DNA of 64,000 bases, from NCBI RefSeq assembly GCF_014203665.1, contig NZ_JACHJN010000004.1, positions 558,001 to 622,000 of the forward strand, in the 5' to 3' direction. How positions within the stretch are numbered: position 1 is the stretch's first letter; the number at the start of each line of letters is the position of its first letter. Under the pieces are notes generated by a model. That model did no database searches. It had not been told where the DNA came from and was given only the letters and a program-made list of their open reading frames with translations. Shown piece after piece: positions 53,157 through 63,873 of the stretch. The position numbers and the translations under genes are program-made. The DNA is from Saccharothrix tamanrassetensis (GTDB lineage Bacteria; Actinomycetota; Actinomycetes; Mycobacteriales; Pseudonocardiaceae).

Positions 53157-53163
53157 TTAGGAT
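53157..53163 (+). promoter_or_regulatory. Probable carD -10 region
   Basis: TGTTAGGAT ending at 53162 looks like an extended -10 element, about 28 bp before the carD start; no clear -35 is seen, as is common for SigA promoters in actinobacteria. Confidence 0.4.
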
Positions 53164-53190
53164 GGGGTTAGCGAAAGGGGCAGAGGACAC

Positions 53191-53679
53191 ATGGTTTTCA
53201 AGGTCGGAGAGACCGTCGTCTACCCGCACCACGGTGCCGCTCTCATCGAAGCAATCGAGACCCGTGTGATCAAGGGCGAGGAGAAGAAGTACCTCGTCCT
53301 CAAGGTTGCCCAGGGTGACCTCACGGTTCGCGTCCCCGCCGACAACGCCGAGATCGTAGGCGTGCGTGACGTCGTCGGCCAGGAGGGTCTCGACAAGGTC
53401 TTCGAGGTCTTGCGTGCTCCTCACACCGAGGAGCCGACCAACTGGTCCCGGCGGTACAAGGCCAACCTGGAGAAGCTCGCGTCCGGTGACGTGAACAAGG
53501 TGGCCGAAGTGGTGCGCGACCTCTGGCGGCGCGAGAAGGATCGCGGACTGTCCGCTGGTGAGAAGCGGATGCTGGCGAAGGCTCGACAGATACTGGTTAG
53601 CGAACTGGCGCTCGCCGAGGGCACCGACGAGGACAAGGCGGAGGTCCTCCTCGACGAGGTCCTCGCCACCGCGTCCTGA
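53191..53679 (+). CDS. carD: CarD-family transcription factor
   Basis: A 162-aa essential RNA polymerase-binding protein. The N-terminal Tudor-like RNAP-interaction domain ([20 protein letters not shown]) is followed by the helical DNA-binding domain with the conserved Trp that wedges the minor groove ([16 protein letters not shown]). It stabilises open complexes at rRNA and housekeeping promoters. Divergent from lpqE; ispD follows 34 bp downstream. Length and sequence are close to mycobacterial CarD. Confidence 0.97.
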   Translation: MVFKVGETVVYPHHGAALIEAIETRVIKGEEKKYLVLKVAQGDLTVRVPADNAEIVGVRDVVGQEGLDKVFEVLRAPHTEEPTNWSRRYKANLEKLASGDVNKVAEVVRDLWRREKDRGLSAGEKRMLAKARQILVSELALAEGTDEDKAEVLLDEVLATAS

Positions 53680-53713
53680 CCCTCGACACCTGCGCAAGAA
53701 GAGAACCGCGAAC

Positions 53714-54406
53714 ATGGGTGTGGTCGCGCTCGTGCCCGCGGCGGGCCGGGGTGAGCGGTTGGGCTATGGCATGCCCAAAGCGCTCGTGCCGGTCGACGGC
53801 GTTCCGCTGCTGGTGCGTGCGGTGCGCGGTCTTTTCCAGGCGGGCTGTGTGCGGCACGTGGTGATCGCCGCGCCTCCCTCCGATGTGGACATCGTGAACA
53901 CCGTCACCGCCCCGTCGGCCCCAGCCGGCGGGGCGGTGCACGTGCTGGCGGGCGGCGCCGAGCGTTCCGACTCGGTCCGGCTGGCGCTGGAGTACGCGCT
54001 GCGCGAGCTGCCGGGCACCACGATCGTCCTGGTGCACGACGCCGCCCGGCCGTTCACCCCGCCGAGCGTGGTGAACGCCGTGGTCGACGCGGTCGCGGCA
54101 GGCCACCCGGCGGTCATCCCGGTGCTGCCGGTGGCGGACACGATCAAGGAAGTGGACGCGGCCGGCACGGTCGTCGCGACCCCGGACCGCGCCACCCTGC
54201 GAGTGGTCCAGACCCCTCAGGGCTTCGACGCGCGGGTGCTGCTGCGCGCGCACGAGGCGGGCCTGCACGCGACCGACGACGCCGGGCTGGTGGAGCGCCT
54301 CGGTGTGAGGGTCGCCACGGTGCCCGGCCACCAGAATGCCATGAAGATCACCACCCCGTTCGACCTGGCGGTCGCGGAGGCACTGCTCGCGGGAGGCAAG
54401 GCGTGA
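53714..54406 (+). CDS. ispD: 2-C-methyl-D-erythritol 4-phosphate cytidylyltransferase
   Basis: A 230-aa MEP-pathway enzyme making CDP-methylerythritol from MEP and CTP. Motifs: [21 protein letters not shown] (nucleotide loop, quoted in part), [23 protein letters not shown] and QTPQGF. ATG 53714. Its stop overlaps the ispF start by four bases (GTGA). Confidence 0.96.
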   Translation: MGVVALVPAAGRGERLGYGMPKALVPVDGVPLLVRAVRGLFQAGCVRHVVIAAPPSDVDIVNTVTAPSAPAGGAVHVLAGGAERSDSVRLALEYALRELPGTTIVLVHDAARPFTPPSVVNAVVDAVAAGHPAVIPVLPVADTIKEVDAAGTVVATPDRATLRVVQTPQGFDARVLLRAHEAGLHATDDAGLVERLGVRVATVPGHQNAMKITTPFDLAVAEALLAGGKA

Positions 54407-54870
54407 GGGTCGGCATCGGTTCCGACGTCCACCAGGTGGAACGGGGACGCGACTGCTGGCTCGCGGGCCTGTTCTGGGACGGCGTGGACGGGTGCGCCGG
54501 CCACTCGGACGGCGATGTCGCCGCGCACGCCCTGTGCGACGCCCTGCTGTCCGCCGCCGGGCTGGGTGACCTCGGTTCGGTGTTCGGCACCAGCGACCCG
54601 CGCTGGTCCGGCAAGCACGGCGTGGAGTTCCTCGCCGAGGTGCGCGGGCTGCTCGCCGGGGCCGGCTTCGCGGTGGGCAACGCGGCCGTGCAGGTGATCG
54701 GCAACGCACCCAGGATCGGCAAGCGCCGCGACGAGGCCCAGCGGGTGCTGTCGACCGCCGTCGGCGGGCCGGTCTCGGTCAGCGGGACCACCACGGACGG
54801 CCTCGGCCTCACCGGACGCGGTGAAGGCATCGCCGCGATCGCCACCGCGTTGATCGTCCCACTAGCCTGA
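54403..54870 (+). CDS. ispF: 2-C-methyl-D-erythritol 2,4-cyclodiphosphate synthase
   Basis: A 155-aa trimeric zinc enzyme of isoprenoid synthesis. The metal site is visible as Asp8 and His10 (GSDVHQ) and the later [34 protein letters not shown] is the CMP-binding end. GTG 54403 overlaps ispD. Confidence 0.97.
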   Translation: MRVGIGSDVHQVERGRDCWLAGLFWDGVDGCAGHSDGDVAAHALCDALLSAAGLGDLGSVFGTSDPRWSGKHGVEFLAEVRGLLAGAGFAVGNAAVQVIGNAPRIGKRRDEAQRVLSTAVGGPVSVSGTTTDGLGLTGRGEGIAAIATALIVPLA

Positions 54871-54875
54871 GACGC

Positions 54876-55271
54876 ATGGCGATCATCCTCAGCGCGGCGA
54901 CGCGCGCCCTGGTGGACGGCAGGAACTACGCCACGATCTCGACGCTGAACCCGGACGGCAGCCCGCACAGCTCCGTCATGTGGATCACCCGGGACGGCGA
55001 CGACCTGCTCTTCTCGAGCCTTCGGGACCGCCACAAGGAACGCAACCTGCGCCGCGACCCGCGGGCCAGCGTCTGCGTGTGGGACCACGAGTCGCCCGAG
55101 ACCTACGCCGAGGTCCGCGGCACGGTGACGATCACCGAGGACACCGGCCGGGTCCTGGTCGATGCCCTGGCGCTGAAGTACACCGGCGAGCCCTACCCCG
55201 ACGAGCCCGCCGACAAGGTCCGGGTGGTCCTCCGCCTGACCCCGACGAAGGTCGCCGGCAACGCCGCGTAG
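54876..55271 (+). CDS. PPOX-class F420-dependent oxidoreductase
   Basis: A 131-aa split-barrel flavin/deazaflavin protein. The pattern [39 protein letters not shown] and [17 protein letters not shown] matches the F420-binding pyridoxamine-oxidase-like family of actinobacteria. ATG 54876 is 5 bp after the ispF stop. It is an insertion relative to the mycobacterial ispF-cysS order. Substrate unknown. Confidence 0.88.
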   Translation: MAIILSAATRALVDGRNYATISTLNPDGSPHSSVMWITRDGDDLLFSSLRDRHKERNLRRDPRASVCVWDHESPETYAEVRGTVTITEDTGRVLVDALALKYTGEPYPDEPADKVRVVLRLTPTKVAGNAA

Positions 55272-55280
55272 CGACCCGAC

Positions 55281-55326
55281 GGGCCGAGGTCTCGGCGACG
55301 AGCTTCGTCGTGCGGGGCCTCGGCCC
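55281..55326. terminator. Hairpin after the PPOX gene
   Basis: An outer 9-bp stem (55281-55289 with 55318-55326) encloses a second hairpin (CGACGAGCTTCGTCG at 55296-55310), 9 bp after the stop. Confidence 0.55.
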
Positions 55327-55426
55327 GGCCGGTGGGCGGGACGCGGCGGCGGTGCCGGGTGTGGCGTGCGTCCTGCTCCCGCCGGAAACCTTCAGCCAAG
55401 AGGTCCAGACCACGTAGCGTGCCGAT

Positions 55427-56041
55427 GTGACGATCCGCGCCGTCCTCTTCGACTTCTCCGGCACCCTGTTCCGCCTCGAGCACGAGTCGCTGGCCGAGCA
55501 CGCCGACCTCATGCGCGCGCTGACCGCACCGGTCGGCGTGGCGGAGGGCCTGGACATCGACCCGGCCGAGTGGGAACGCCGCGACCTCGACGGCGACCTG
55601 CACCGCGACCTGCACATCAAGGCCCTCACCGCGGCCGGTGCGCAGGATCCGGCCGACTTCTACGGCCGGCTGTGCAGCCCGCCGTTCTGGCAGCCCTACC
55701 CGGACACCGCGCAGGCCCTCGGCACCGGGCTGCCGACCGCCGTGGTGAGCAACATCGCCTGGGACATCCGCGCCGTCTTCGCCCGTCACGGCGTCGAGGA
55801 CCGGGTGGACGAGTTCGTGCTGTCGTTCGAGGTGGGCTCGGTCAAGCCGGACCCGAAGATCTTCCGGGTGGCCTGCGACCGGCTGGGCGTGCACCCGGAC
55901 GAGGCGCTGATGATCGGCGACAGCGAGGAGGCCGACGGCGGCGCGGCGGCGGTGGGCTGCCGGGTCGAGATCGTGCCACCGCTGGAGACCGGTCAGCGCC
56001 CCGACGCGCTGCTCCAGGTGCTGCGCAAGCACGTGGCATAG
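55427..56041 (+). CDS. HAD-superfamily hydrolase
   Basis: A 204-aa phosphatase-like protein. Motif I is [11 protein letters not shown]: the first Asp (nucleophile) is present but the usual second Asp (DxD) is Ser, as in FDFSGTL-type HAD members, some of which remain active. Motif II SNI ([10 protein letters not shown]), Lys in SVKPDPKIF, and motif [15 protein letters not shown] are intact. GTG 55427 start. Substrate unknown; sits between the isoprenoid genes and cysS. Confidence 0.85.
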   Translation: MTIRAVLFDFSGTLFRLEHESLAEHADLMRALTAPVGVAEGLDIDPAEWERRDLDGDLHRDLHIKALTAAGAQDPADFYGRLCSPPFWQPYPDTAQALGTGLPTAVVSNIAWDIRAVFARHGVEDRVDEFVLSFEVGSVKPDPKIFRVACDRLGVHPDEALMIGDSEEADGGAAAVGCRVEIVPPLETGQRPDALLQVLRKHVA

Positions 56042-56109
56042 CCGATCGGCATAAGCACAATACGACGGTCGATTCAACCCCCTGTGGCTTGCGCCCGTAC
56101 CATCTCCAC

Positions 56110-57498
<1,389 letters not shown>

Positions 57499-57502
57499 CC
57501 TC

Positions 57503-58474
57503 GTGGCAGGGAACTCCAAGCGCCGGGGCGCGATGCGCAACCCCGGCTCCAAGAAGGGCGCGGTCGTCGGTTCCGGCGGGCAGAAGTCGAAGGGCCTGCA
57601 GGGCAAGGGGCCCACGCCCAAGGCGACGGAACGCCCCAACCACCCCGCGTACAAGCGCGCGCAGGCGACCGCGAAGGCCGAGCAGAACCGCGGTCAGCGC
57701 CGCCGGTCCGCCGAGAACTCCCCGGAGACCGTCGCGGGCCGCAACCCCGTCGTGGAGTGCCTGCGAGCGGGCATCCCGGCGACGGCGCTGTACGTGGCGC
57801 TCGGCATCGACGCGGACGACCGGGTGGCGGAGGCCGTGCAGCTGGCCGCCGACCGCGGCATCTCGGTGCTGGAGGTGCAGCGCGGCGAACTCGACCGGAT
57901 CACCGGCGGCGCGATGCACCAGGGCCTGGGCCTCCAGGTGCCGCCGTACGAGTACGCCGAACCGCGCGAGCTGCTCAAGATCGCCCGCGAGTCCGGGTCG
58001 CCGCCGTTGCTGGTGGCGCTGGACGGCGTGACCGACCCGCGCAACCTCGGCGCCGTGGTGCGCTCGGCGGCGGCGTTCGGGGCGCACGGGGTGGTGCTGC
58101 CGCAGCGGCGTTCGGCGGGCATCACGGCCGTGGCGTGGCGGACCAGCGCCGGCACGGCGGCGCGGATGCCGATCGCGGTGGCCACGAACCTGACCCGGCA
58201 GCTGCGCGAGTGGGCCGACGCCGGGCTGATGGTGGTGGGCCTGGACGCGGACGGCACGGTCGACGTGGACGGCCTGGAACTGGCGACCGGGCCGCTGGTG
58301 GTGGTCGTCGGGTCGGAGGGCCGGGGTCTGTCCCGGCTGGTGCGGGAGACGTGCGACCAGACGGTGTCGATCCCGATGGCGGCGGGCGTGGAGTCGCTCA
58401 ACGCGTCGGTCGCGGCCGGAGTGGTGCTCGCCGAGGTCGCGCGCCGGCGGCGGTTGGATCTCATCAAGCCCTGA
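57503..58474 (+). CDS. rlmB: 23S rRNA (guanosine-2'-O-)-methyltransferase, RlmB/TrmH family
   Basis: A 323-aa SPOUT methyltransferase. A basic Gly/Lys/Arg-rich extension (1-72) precedes the substrate-binding domain ([13 protein letters not shown]) and the knotted SAM-binding domain ([54 protein letters not shown]). Family members modify G2251 of 23S rRNA. GTG start 4 bp after cysS. Confidence 0.93.
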   Translation: MAGNSKRRGAMRNPGSKKGAVVGSGGQKSKGLQGKGPTPKATERPNHPAYKRAQATAKAEQNRGQRRRSAENSPETVAGRNPVVECLRAGIPATALYVALGIDADDRVAEAVQLAADRGISVLEVQRGELDRITGGAMHQGLGLQVPPYEYAEPRELLKIARESGSPPLLVALDGVTDPRNLGAVVRSAAAFGAHGVVLPQRRSAGITAVAWRTSAGTAARMPIAVATNLTRQLREWADAGLMVVGLDADGTVDVDGLELATGPLVVVVGSEGRGLSRLVRETCDQTVSIPMAAGVESLNASVAAGVVLAEVARRRRLDLIKP

Positions 58475-58619
58475 CGGTCGCGGGAACGCCGGGCTCGCAC
58501 GCCGGTCGTGCGGCGCAACACGCCGCACGAAGCCCGGACTCGCCGATCCCGAGCACGGAACCCGCGCAGGAACCCTCGACTCGCCGGTCCCGCGAACGCA
58601 CGACTCGCGAGACCGGCGG

Positions 58620-58736
58620 GGTTCGGCTCGGCAGCCGCGAGCACCGGAGCACCGAGTTCGGGCACCGAGCCCGAGCACCGGGCTTGAGGCACCGGACTTG
58701 AGGCACCGGGCTCGGAGCACCGAGCCACTCCTTGCC
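58620..58736. repeat. Degenerate 13-14-bp repeats after rlmB
   Basis: The hexamer GCACCG recurs at intervals of 8, 13, 13, 14, 14 and 14 bp, with fillers such as GGCTTGAG and GACTTGAG. The rest of the 338-bp gap (58475-58812) has CGACTCGCC/GACTCGCGA words and no gene. Similar in style to the 15-bp arrays elsewhere, but with a different unit. Confidence 0.7.
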
Positions 58737-58812
58737 CGGACGGGTGTGACGCTGGGCGATTTGTCACCCGATCGGCAACCTTGACGTCGGCCGCCGGATA
58801 AGGTTCCCCGCG

Positions 58813-60234
58813 ATGTCCTTCGCCACCCCACTGTTCCTGTGGTTCTTCCTGCCGGTCGTGCTCGCGGCCGTCCTCGTCGCACCCAGGACCTGGCGCAACG
58901 GCGTGGTCGCGGTGGCCAGCCTGTTCTTCTACTTCACCGGCGCGGGCGGCACGACGTTCCTGCTGCTCGCCGCGATGGTGATCAACTACCTGGCCGGCCG
59001 ACGCCTCGAACCGGGCACCCCCGGCGACCGCAAGCTGATCCTGGTCGGCGCGATCTGCGTCAACCTCGGCGTGCTGCTGGTCTGGAAGTACCTCGGCTTC
59101 GCCACCGAGCAGCTGCACGACATCGCCGCGCTGATCGGCGCGGACCTGCCGGTGGTGCACCTGGCGCTGCCGATCGGCATCTCCTTCTACACGTTCCACC
59201 ACATCTCGTACGTGGTGGACGTCTACCGGGGCGAACGGCCGGCACTCCGGGAACCGGTCGCGTTCGTCACCTACATCGCGATGTTCCCGCAGCTGGTGGC
59301 CGGCCCGATCGTCCGCTTCCGGGAGATCGCCGACCAGCTGCCGCAGCCCCGCCTGCACCGCTGGGACGACATCGCGGCGGGCTTCCCGAGGTTCGCGCTG
59401 GGGCTGTGCAAGAAGGTGATCATCGCCGACTCGCTGGCCCCGCTGGTGGACGCCTGCTTCGCCACGCCGGACGACAAGATGACCTTCGCGGTGGCCTGGC
59501 TGGGCGCCATCGGCTACACGCTGCAACTGTACTTCGACTTCTCCGGCTACTCGGACATGGCCATCGGCCTGGGCCGGATGCTGGGGTTCCGGCTGCCGGA
59601 GAACTTCGCCCGGCCGTACTCCTCCGTGACCATCACCGAGTTCTGGCGGCGCTGGCACATGTCGCTGTCCCGCTGGTTCCGGGACTACGTCTACATCCCG
59701 CTGGGCGGGAACCGGACCGGGGTGCTGCGCACCTACCGGAACCTGACGATCGTTTTCGTGCTCACCGGTTTCTGGCACGGGGCGAACTGGACGTTCCTCG
59801 TGTGGGGTTTGTTCCACGGCGCGCTGCTGGTCCTGGAACGCCGATTCGGCTGGGATTCCGCACCGGCCACCACCCGCGCCCGAATTGCCCGCCGGGCGCT
59901 CACGATGGTGCTGGTGGTTATCGGCTGGGTGTTCTTCCGCTCGGCCGACCTGGGCGAGGCGTTCACAATCATCGGGCACCTGATGGTGCCGGATTTCGGT
60001 GGGCTCGGGGAAGCCGTGACCGCCGCCGCGACCAATCAGCGGGTTCTGCTGCTGGTGCTCGCGCTGGCGATTGTGGTAATGCCCGACCACCCCGTGGCGG
60101 GCCCCTACCTGGAGTCCTCTCGGGACCGCGTCGCGATGGCGGCTAGGGTGTCCGTGATGACCGTGGGCGTTGGCTACGCGGCGATCCTGGTGGCCAGCGG
60201 CACGTTCAGCCCGTTCCTCTACTACCAGTTCTGA
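58813..60234 (+). CDS. MBOAT-family O-acyltransferase (AlgI-like)
   Basis: A 473-aa polytopic membrane enzyme that transfers acyl groups to exported sugars or polymers. Conserved segments: LPIGISFYTFHHISYVVDVY, FPQLVAGPIVRF, LYFDFSGYSDMAIGLG, EFWRRWHMSLSRWFRDYVYI and the catalytic His322 in FWHGANWTF. About 11 membrane segments. The usual SGNH partner (AlgJ/AlgX or DltD type) is not adjacent. Confidence 0.92.
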   Translation: MSFATPLFLWFFLPVVLAAVLVAPRTWRNGVVAVASLFFYFTGAGGTTFLLLAAMVINYLAGRRLEPGTPGDRKLILVGAICVNLGVLLVWKYLGFATEQLHDIAALIGADLPVVHLALPIGISFYTFHHISYVVDVYRGERPALREPVAFVTYIAMFPQLVAGPIVRFREIADQLPQPRLHRWDDIAAGFPRFALGLCKKVIIADSLAPLVDACFATPDDKMTFAVAWLGAIGYTLQLYFDFSGYSDMAIGLGRMLGFRLPENFARPYSSVTITEFWRRWHMSLSRWFRDYVYIPLGGNRTGVLRTYRNLTIVFVLTGFWHGANWTFLVWGLFHGALLVLERRFGWDSAPATTRARIARRALTMVLVVIGWVFFRSADLGEAFTIIGHLMVPDFGGLGEAVTAAATNQRVLLLVLALAIVVMPDHPVAGPYLESSRDRVAMAARVSVMTVGVGYAAILVASGTFSPFLYYQF

Positions 60235-60591
60235 TGATCGACAAGCCGACTCGGCAACAATTGTCGAACGAGTTCCAACGGCGACTCGTCGGCCCGCACG
60301 AAGGCGCTGGACCGGTCGGACCAGCGATCCGCCGGCCAATGGAGGTCGCGCTGACGCTCGGTAGGCGAGCTTTGCTCACGGCGGGTAACCTACGGTCAAC
60401 TGTCAAGAATAGGTGGCCGACTTTTCGCCATTGTAACTACTTTATGTAACTGATCTGGTCCGTTCGGGTACACACTGTGGTAGGACAGAGATTGAACAAC
60501 CAGCAGCTTCTACCGTGCTAACCGAGATAATTGTTACTTCGGGTGGGGGTAACGTGACTCACTCATCGGGGCCGACGCACCTGGAGGAGTG
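60235..60591. other. Intergenic region of lower GC, probable promoter
   Basis: No gene is seen in these 357 bp. The stretch 60410-60540 is clearly AT-richer than its surroundings and holds GTAACTAC/TGTAACTG direct words and the arms GTTAC (60534) and GTAAC (60549). It probably carries the promoter of the MFS gene. Confidence 0.4.
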
Positions 60592-61818
60592 GTGACTTCC
60601 GGGGGCACCATCCGCGCGCTCGTGGGCAACCGCGAGTTCCGCGGCATGTGGCTCGGCTCGACGGTGTCCACCGCCGGCGACCAGCTCGCCGCCGTGGCGC
60701 TGTCACTCCTGGTGTTCGAGCGCACCAAGTCCCCCGCGTGGACCGCCCTCACCTGGTCGCTGACCCTGCTCCCGTCCCTGGTGTCCGGGCCGCTGCTGGG
60801 CTGGATCGCCGACCGGTTCCCGCGACGCACGGTGATGATCTGCTGCGCCTGGCTGCAGGCCGCGCTGGTCGGCCTGATGGCACTGCCCGGCGTGCCGCTG
60901 TGGATCATGATAGTCCTGCTCGTCGTCGTGCTGATGATCGCCTCCCCCTTCCTGGCCGCGCAGGAGGCGAGCCTGCCGTCCGTGCTGCCGGAGAAGCGCT
61001 ACGACGACGGCGTGGCGCTGTTCGGCACCTCGGTGGACGTGGCCCAGATGGCCGGTCTGGCCGCCGCGGGCTTCCTGGTCACCTCAGCCGGGCCGCACCT
61101 GGCGCTGGCGATCGACGCGGCGTCGTTCGTGCTGGTGGCGATCCTGGTGCAGACCTCGGTGCGGTTCCGGCCGGCCGCCGACCCGCTGGGCTCGGCACTT
61201 CGGGAAACCGAAGCCGGCCGAGGAGCTTTCGCGTTGCTCGTCACTGAGCCCCGGTTGCGCTCTCTTATGGGTATGCGCCTTTTGGCCGGCATCGCGATGG
61301 TGCCCGAGGGGCTCGCCGTGCCGCTGGCCGCGAGCCTGGACGCGGTGTGGGCCGTGGGCCTCATCCTGGCCATCGAACCGGCCGCCAACGTGCTGGGGGT
61401 GGCCGTGCTGTTCCGCCTGGTGCGGGATCCGGCGAAACGCGAGCGGCTCATCGGCCCGCTCGCCATACTGTCCCTCGCCCCGCTGGTCATGTTCGCGCTC
61501 GACCCCAACCTGACCTGGACCATCGCGCTGCTCGTGCTGGCCGGGATGGCCGGCGCGTACCACACGCCGGCCCGGTCCGCCTGGATGCGGATACTGCCGG
61601 ACGCCTACCGTGGACGGGCCTACGGCATCGCGCGCACCGCGTTGCGGACGAGTCAGGGTGGTGGCATGGCACTGGCGGGGGTGGTCGCGCACGCGATCGG
61701 CTCGGTGACCGCGACACTGGCGGGCGCGGGCGCCATCGGTCTGCTCCTGGCGGGGCAGGCGACCGTAGCCTGGAACCGGGCGAGGACCCGGACCGACCCG
61801 AACACGGTGACCACATGA
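60592..61818 (+). CDS. MFS transporter, 12-helix exporter
   Basis: A 408-aa major facilitator protein of the MdtG/enterobactin-exporter-like branch: MWLGSTVSTAGDQLAAVAL, WIADRFPRRTVMI (motif A), repeated in the second half with FRLVRDPAKRERL. About 12 membrane segments. GTG 60592 or the adjacent GTG 60589; GGAGG lies just upstream. Substrate unknown. It starts before and is separate from the diguanylate cyclase gene. Confidence 0.88.
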   Translation: MTSGGTIRALVGNREFRGMWLGSTVSTAGDQLAAVALSLLVFERTKSPAWTALTWSLTLLPSLVSGPLLGWIADRFPRRTVMICCAWLQAALVGLMALPGVPLWIMIVLLVVVLMIASPFLAAQEASLPSVLPEKRYDDGVALFGTSVDVAQMAGLAAAGFLVTSAGPHLALAIDAASFVLVAILVQTSVRFRPAADPLGSALRETEAGRGAFALLVTEPRLRSLMGMRLLAGIAMVPEGLAVPLAASLDAVWAVGLILAIEPAANVLGVAVLFRLVRDPAKRERLIGPLAILSLAPLVMFALDPNLTWTIALLVLAGMAGAYHTPARSAWMRILPDAYRGRAYGIARTALRTSQGGGMALAGVVAHAIGSVTATLAGAGAIGLLLAGQATVAWNRARTRTDPNTVTT

Positions 61819-62057
61819 AACGGACTCATCATGTATGGCGATTCTCATGACGAGACGTTCGTGTGCAGTCCGCGAGAACGCACGCACGTACGGTGAAGAT
61901 TCCGGACTGGGCTCAAGGAGAGCGATGGGGTCACCACTCGCGGTTACGCATGGCAGACACTCCTCTACGCGCTACTTGGGTACCGACGGGGGCCGTAAGG
62001 CCGTCGCTGAGCCGGCGAGTGGCCGCGCGGCGGCGGCATGAGTGTAGGGGGGACGTG

Positions 62058-63512
62058 GTGAAGAACAGTTTGCCTGACCACGAGCCGTCCGCGACAGTCA
62101 GATGGAGTCTGACGCGCAACTGGGACCTTTGGTCGCTGCGTCGTACCGCGATCGCGTACATCCTTTCCGTCGAAGTGGCGGTAGCATTTGCGGCCATTTG
62201 GCTGCTGACTACCCTGGGTTCCGCCGCGGCCACGGATTGGCTCCGGTTCGGCGCTCTCGTGCTGGCCGTCACGGTCCACCTGACGATCGTTCGGCGGGCC
62301 GAGGAATCCCGGCGTGACGAATCCGCGGGCCCGTACTTCGACCTGACATCGGTGTGGACTTTCGCGGCTGCGATCGTGCTGCCGGCGGGCATGGGCGTGC
62401 TGGTCGCGGTGTGGCTGCGGATCGTGCTGTGGCCGATTGCCCGCAGACAGCCGTACCGGTTCGTCTTCACGTCCGCCCACATCGTGGCGAGCACCGTGCT
62501 GGCGAACGCGGGCGTCCACCTGGCGGGATTCTCGCTGGCGTCCTCGGGCCGGGTCTTGACGGACCTGGCGCTGCTGGGCGTGCTGGTGCTGGTCGCCGCG
62601 CTGTACTGGTTCGTGCAGGTGCTGCTGATGACGGTGGCGCTGAAGATCGTCAACCCGCAGACCCGGTTCGTGGACTCGCTCGGCTCGCGCAACGACAACA
62701 TGCTGGAGATGACCACGCTGGGCGTCGGCGCGATGCTCGGGATGCTGGTCGCCACGCACTGGGTCGCACCGCTCCTGCTGGCCGTCCCGGTGATCCTGGT
62801 GAACGCCCTGCTGCACCGCGCGTCGGAACGGCAGGCGCACCTGGAGCGACTGGTGGCCGAGCAGCACAAGGCCCACCTGCAGCTGACCAAGGACGCCCAC
62901 ACCGACTACCGCACCGGCCTGTTCAACACCAACGGCCTGAGCGAGCACGCGGGCAGGCTCACCGAGCGCTGCAAGCACGCGGGCCAGCCGGTGACCGTGC
63001 TGGCGATCGACCTGGACCACTTCAAGCGCATCAACGACACCTGGGGCCACCCGGCGGGCAACGCCGTGCTGGCCGAGGTGGGCCGCATCCTGCGGGAGAA
63101 GCTGCGCCCCGGCGACGTGGCCGGTCGGGACGGCGGCGAGGAGTTCGTGGTCGTGCTGGGCGACACGGGGGCGGCGCAGGGCACCGCGATCGCCGAGCGC
63201 GTCCGCGAGGCCATCGGCGAGATGTCCGTGGTGACGACCGACAAGCACCGCAACACGGTGACCCTCCGCGGCCGCAACCTGCCCCTCACCGAGGACGGCC
63301 CCGAGGTGCGCGCGATCTCCGCCTCCATCGGCGTGGCCGTGGTCCCGGACAACGGGGACTGCCTGATGGCCGCCCAGCACAGCGCCGACGCGGCCCTCTA
63401 CACGGCCAAGGAGAACGGCCGCAACCAGGTGCGCGTGGCGGGCATCGACCTCCACGCCCACAACCTCCCGGTGCCCCGCGTGGACGAGCCCGAAGTCACC
63501 CGCTCCGCCTGA
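62058..63512 (+). CDS. Membrane-bound diguanylate cyclase (GGDEF)
   Basis: A 484-aa protein with six to seven N-terminal membrane segments (about residues 35-260), a short coiled linker (HRASERQAHLERLVAEQHKAH) and a GGDEF domain. The active-site loop reads GGEEF (in GRDGGEEFVVVL) and an inhibitory RxxD site (RPGD) lies exactly five residues before it. So it should make cyclic di-GMP from two GTP with product feedback. GTG 62058 has AGGGGGGAC close before it. The DUF-like membrane domain has no name I can give. Confidence 0.9.
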   Translation: MKNSLPDHEPSATVRWSLTRNWDLWSLRRTAIAYILSVEVAVAFAAIWLLTTLGSAAATDWLRFGALVLAVTVHLTIVRRAEESRRDESAGPYFDLTSVWTFAAAIVLPAGMGVLVAVWLRIVLWPIARRQPYRFVFTSAHIVASTVLANAGVHLAGFSLASSGRVLTDLALLGVLVLVAALYWFVQVLLMTVALKIVNPQTRFVDSLGSRNDNMLEMTTLGVGAMLGMLVATHWVAPLLLAVPVILVNALLHRASERQAHLERLVAEQHKAHLQLTKDAHTDYRTGLFNTNGLSEHAGRLTERCKHAGQPVTVLAIDLDHFKRINDTWGHPAGNAVLAEVGRILREKLRPGDVAGRDGGEEFVVVLGDTGAAQGTAIAERVREAIGEMSVVTTDKHRNTVTLRGRNLPLTEDGPEVRAISASIGVAVVPDNGDCLMAAQHSADAALYTAKENGRNQVRVAGIDLHAHNLPVPRVDEPEVTRSA

Positions 63513-63705
63513 CCACGCTCCGACCGCACCCACTCCGCCCGTCCACGCCGCGTCCGTCCACGCCGCACCCATCCACGCCGTGTCCGTCCACGCCGTGTCC
63601 GCCCGCACCGTGTCCACCCACGCCGCATCCACCCACGCCGCATCCACCCACGCCGCATCCATCCACGCCGCATCCATCCACGCCGCGTCCACTCGCACCG
63701 CGTCC
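63511..63705. repeat. Array of 13 tandem 15-bp repeats after the GGDEF gene
   Basis: Eleven units in exact 15-bp register from 63541 to 63705, consensus RYCCACGCCGCRTCC; three consecutive units (63616-63660) are identical. Two more diverged units (63511-63540) reach back to the stop codon of the cyclase gene. Read in one frame it would encode STHAA-type pentapeptides, but no start site supports translation. Confidence 0.95.
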
Positions 63706-63873
63706 GGCAGCACTCTGATGGGGTCCACACCGGACGACCGCGATCTGCCCGCTCCCGGCCATGGCTCGGCCCTCGGCAACATCCCACCAGGACTGTCGTA
63801 CCCCGCTGATTGGATGAGATCGGGGGGTGCCGCACGCAGGGGTACGCCCGCGTCAGCCTGCCGAGGCGCGTGA

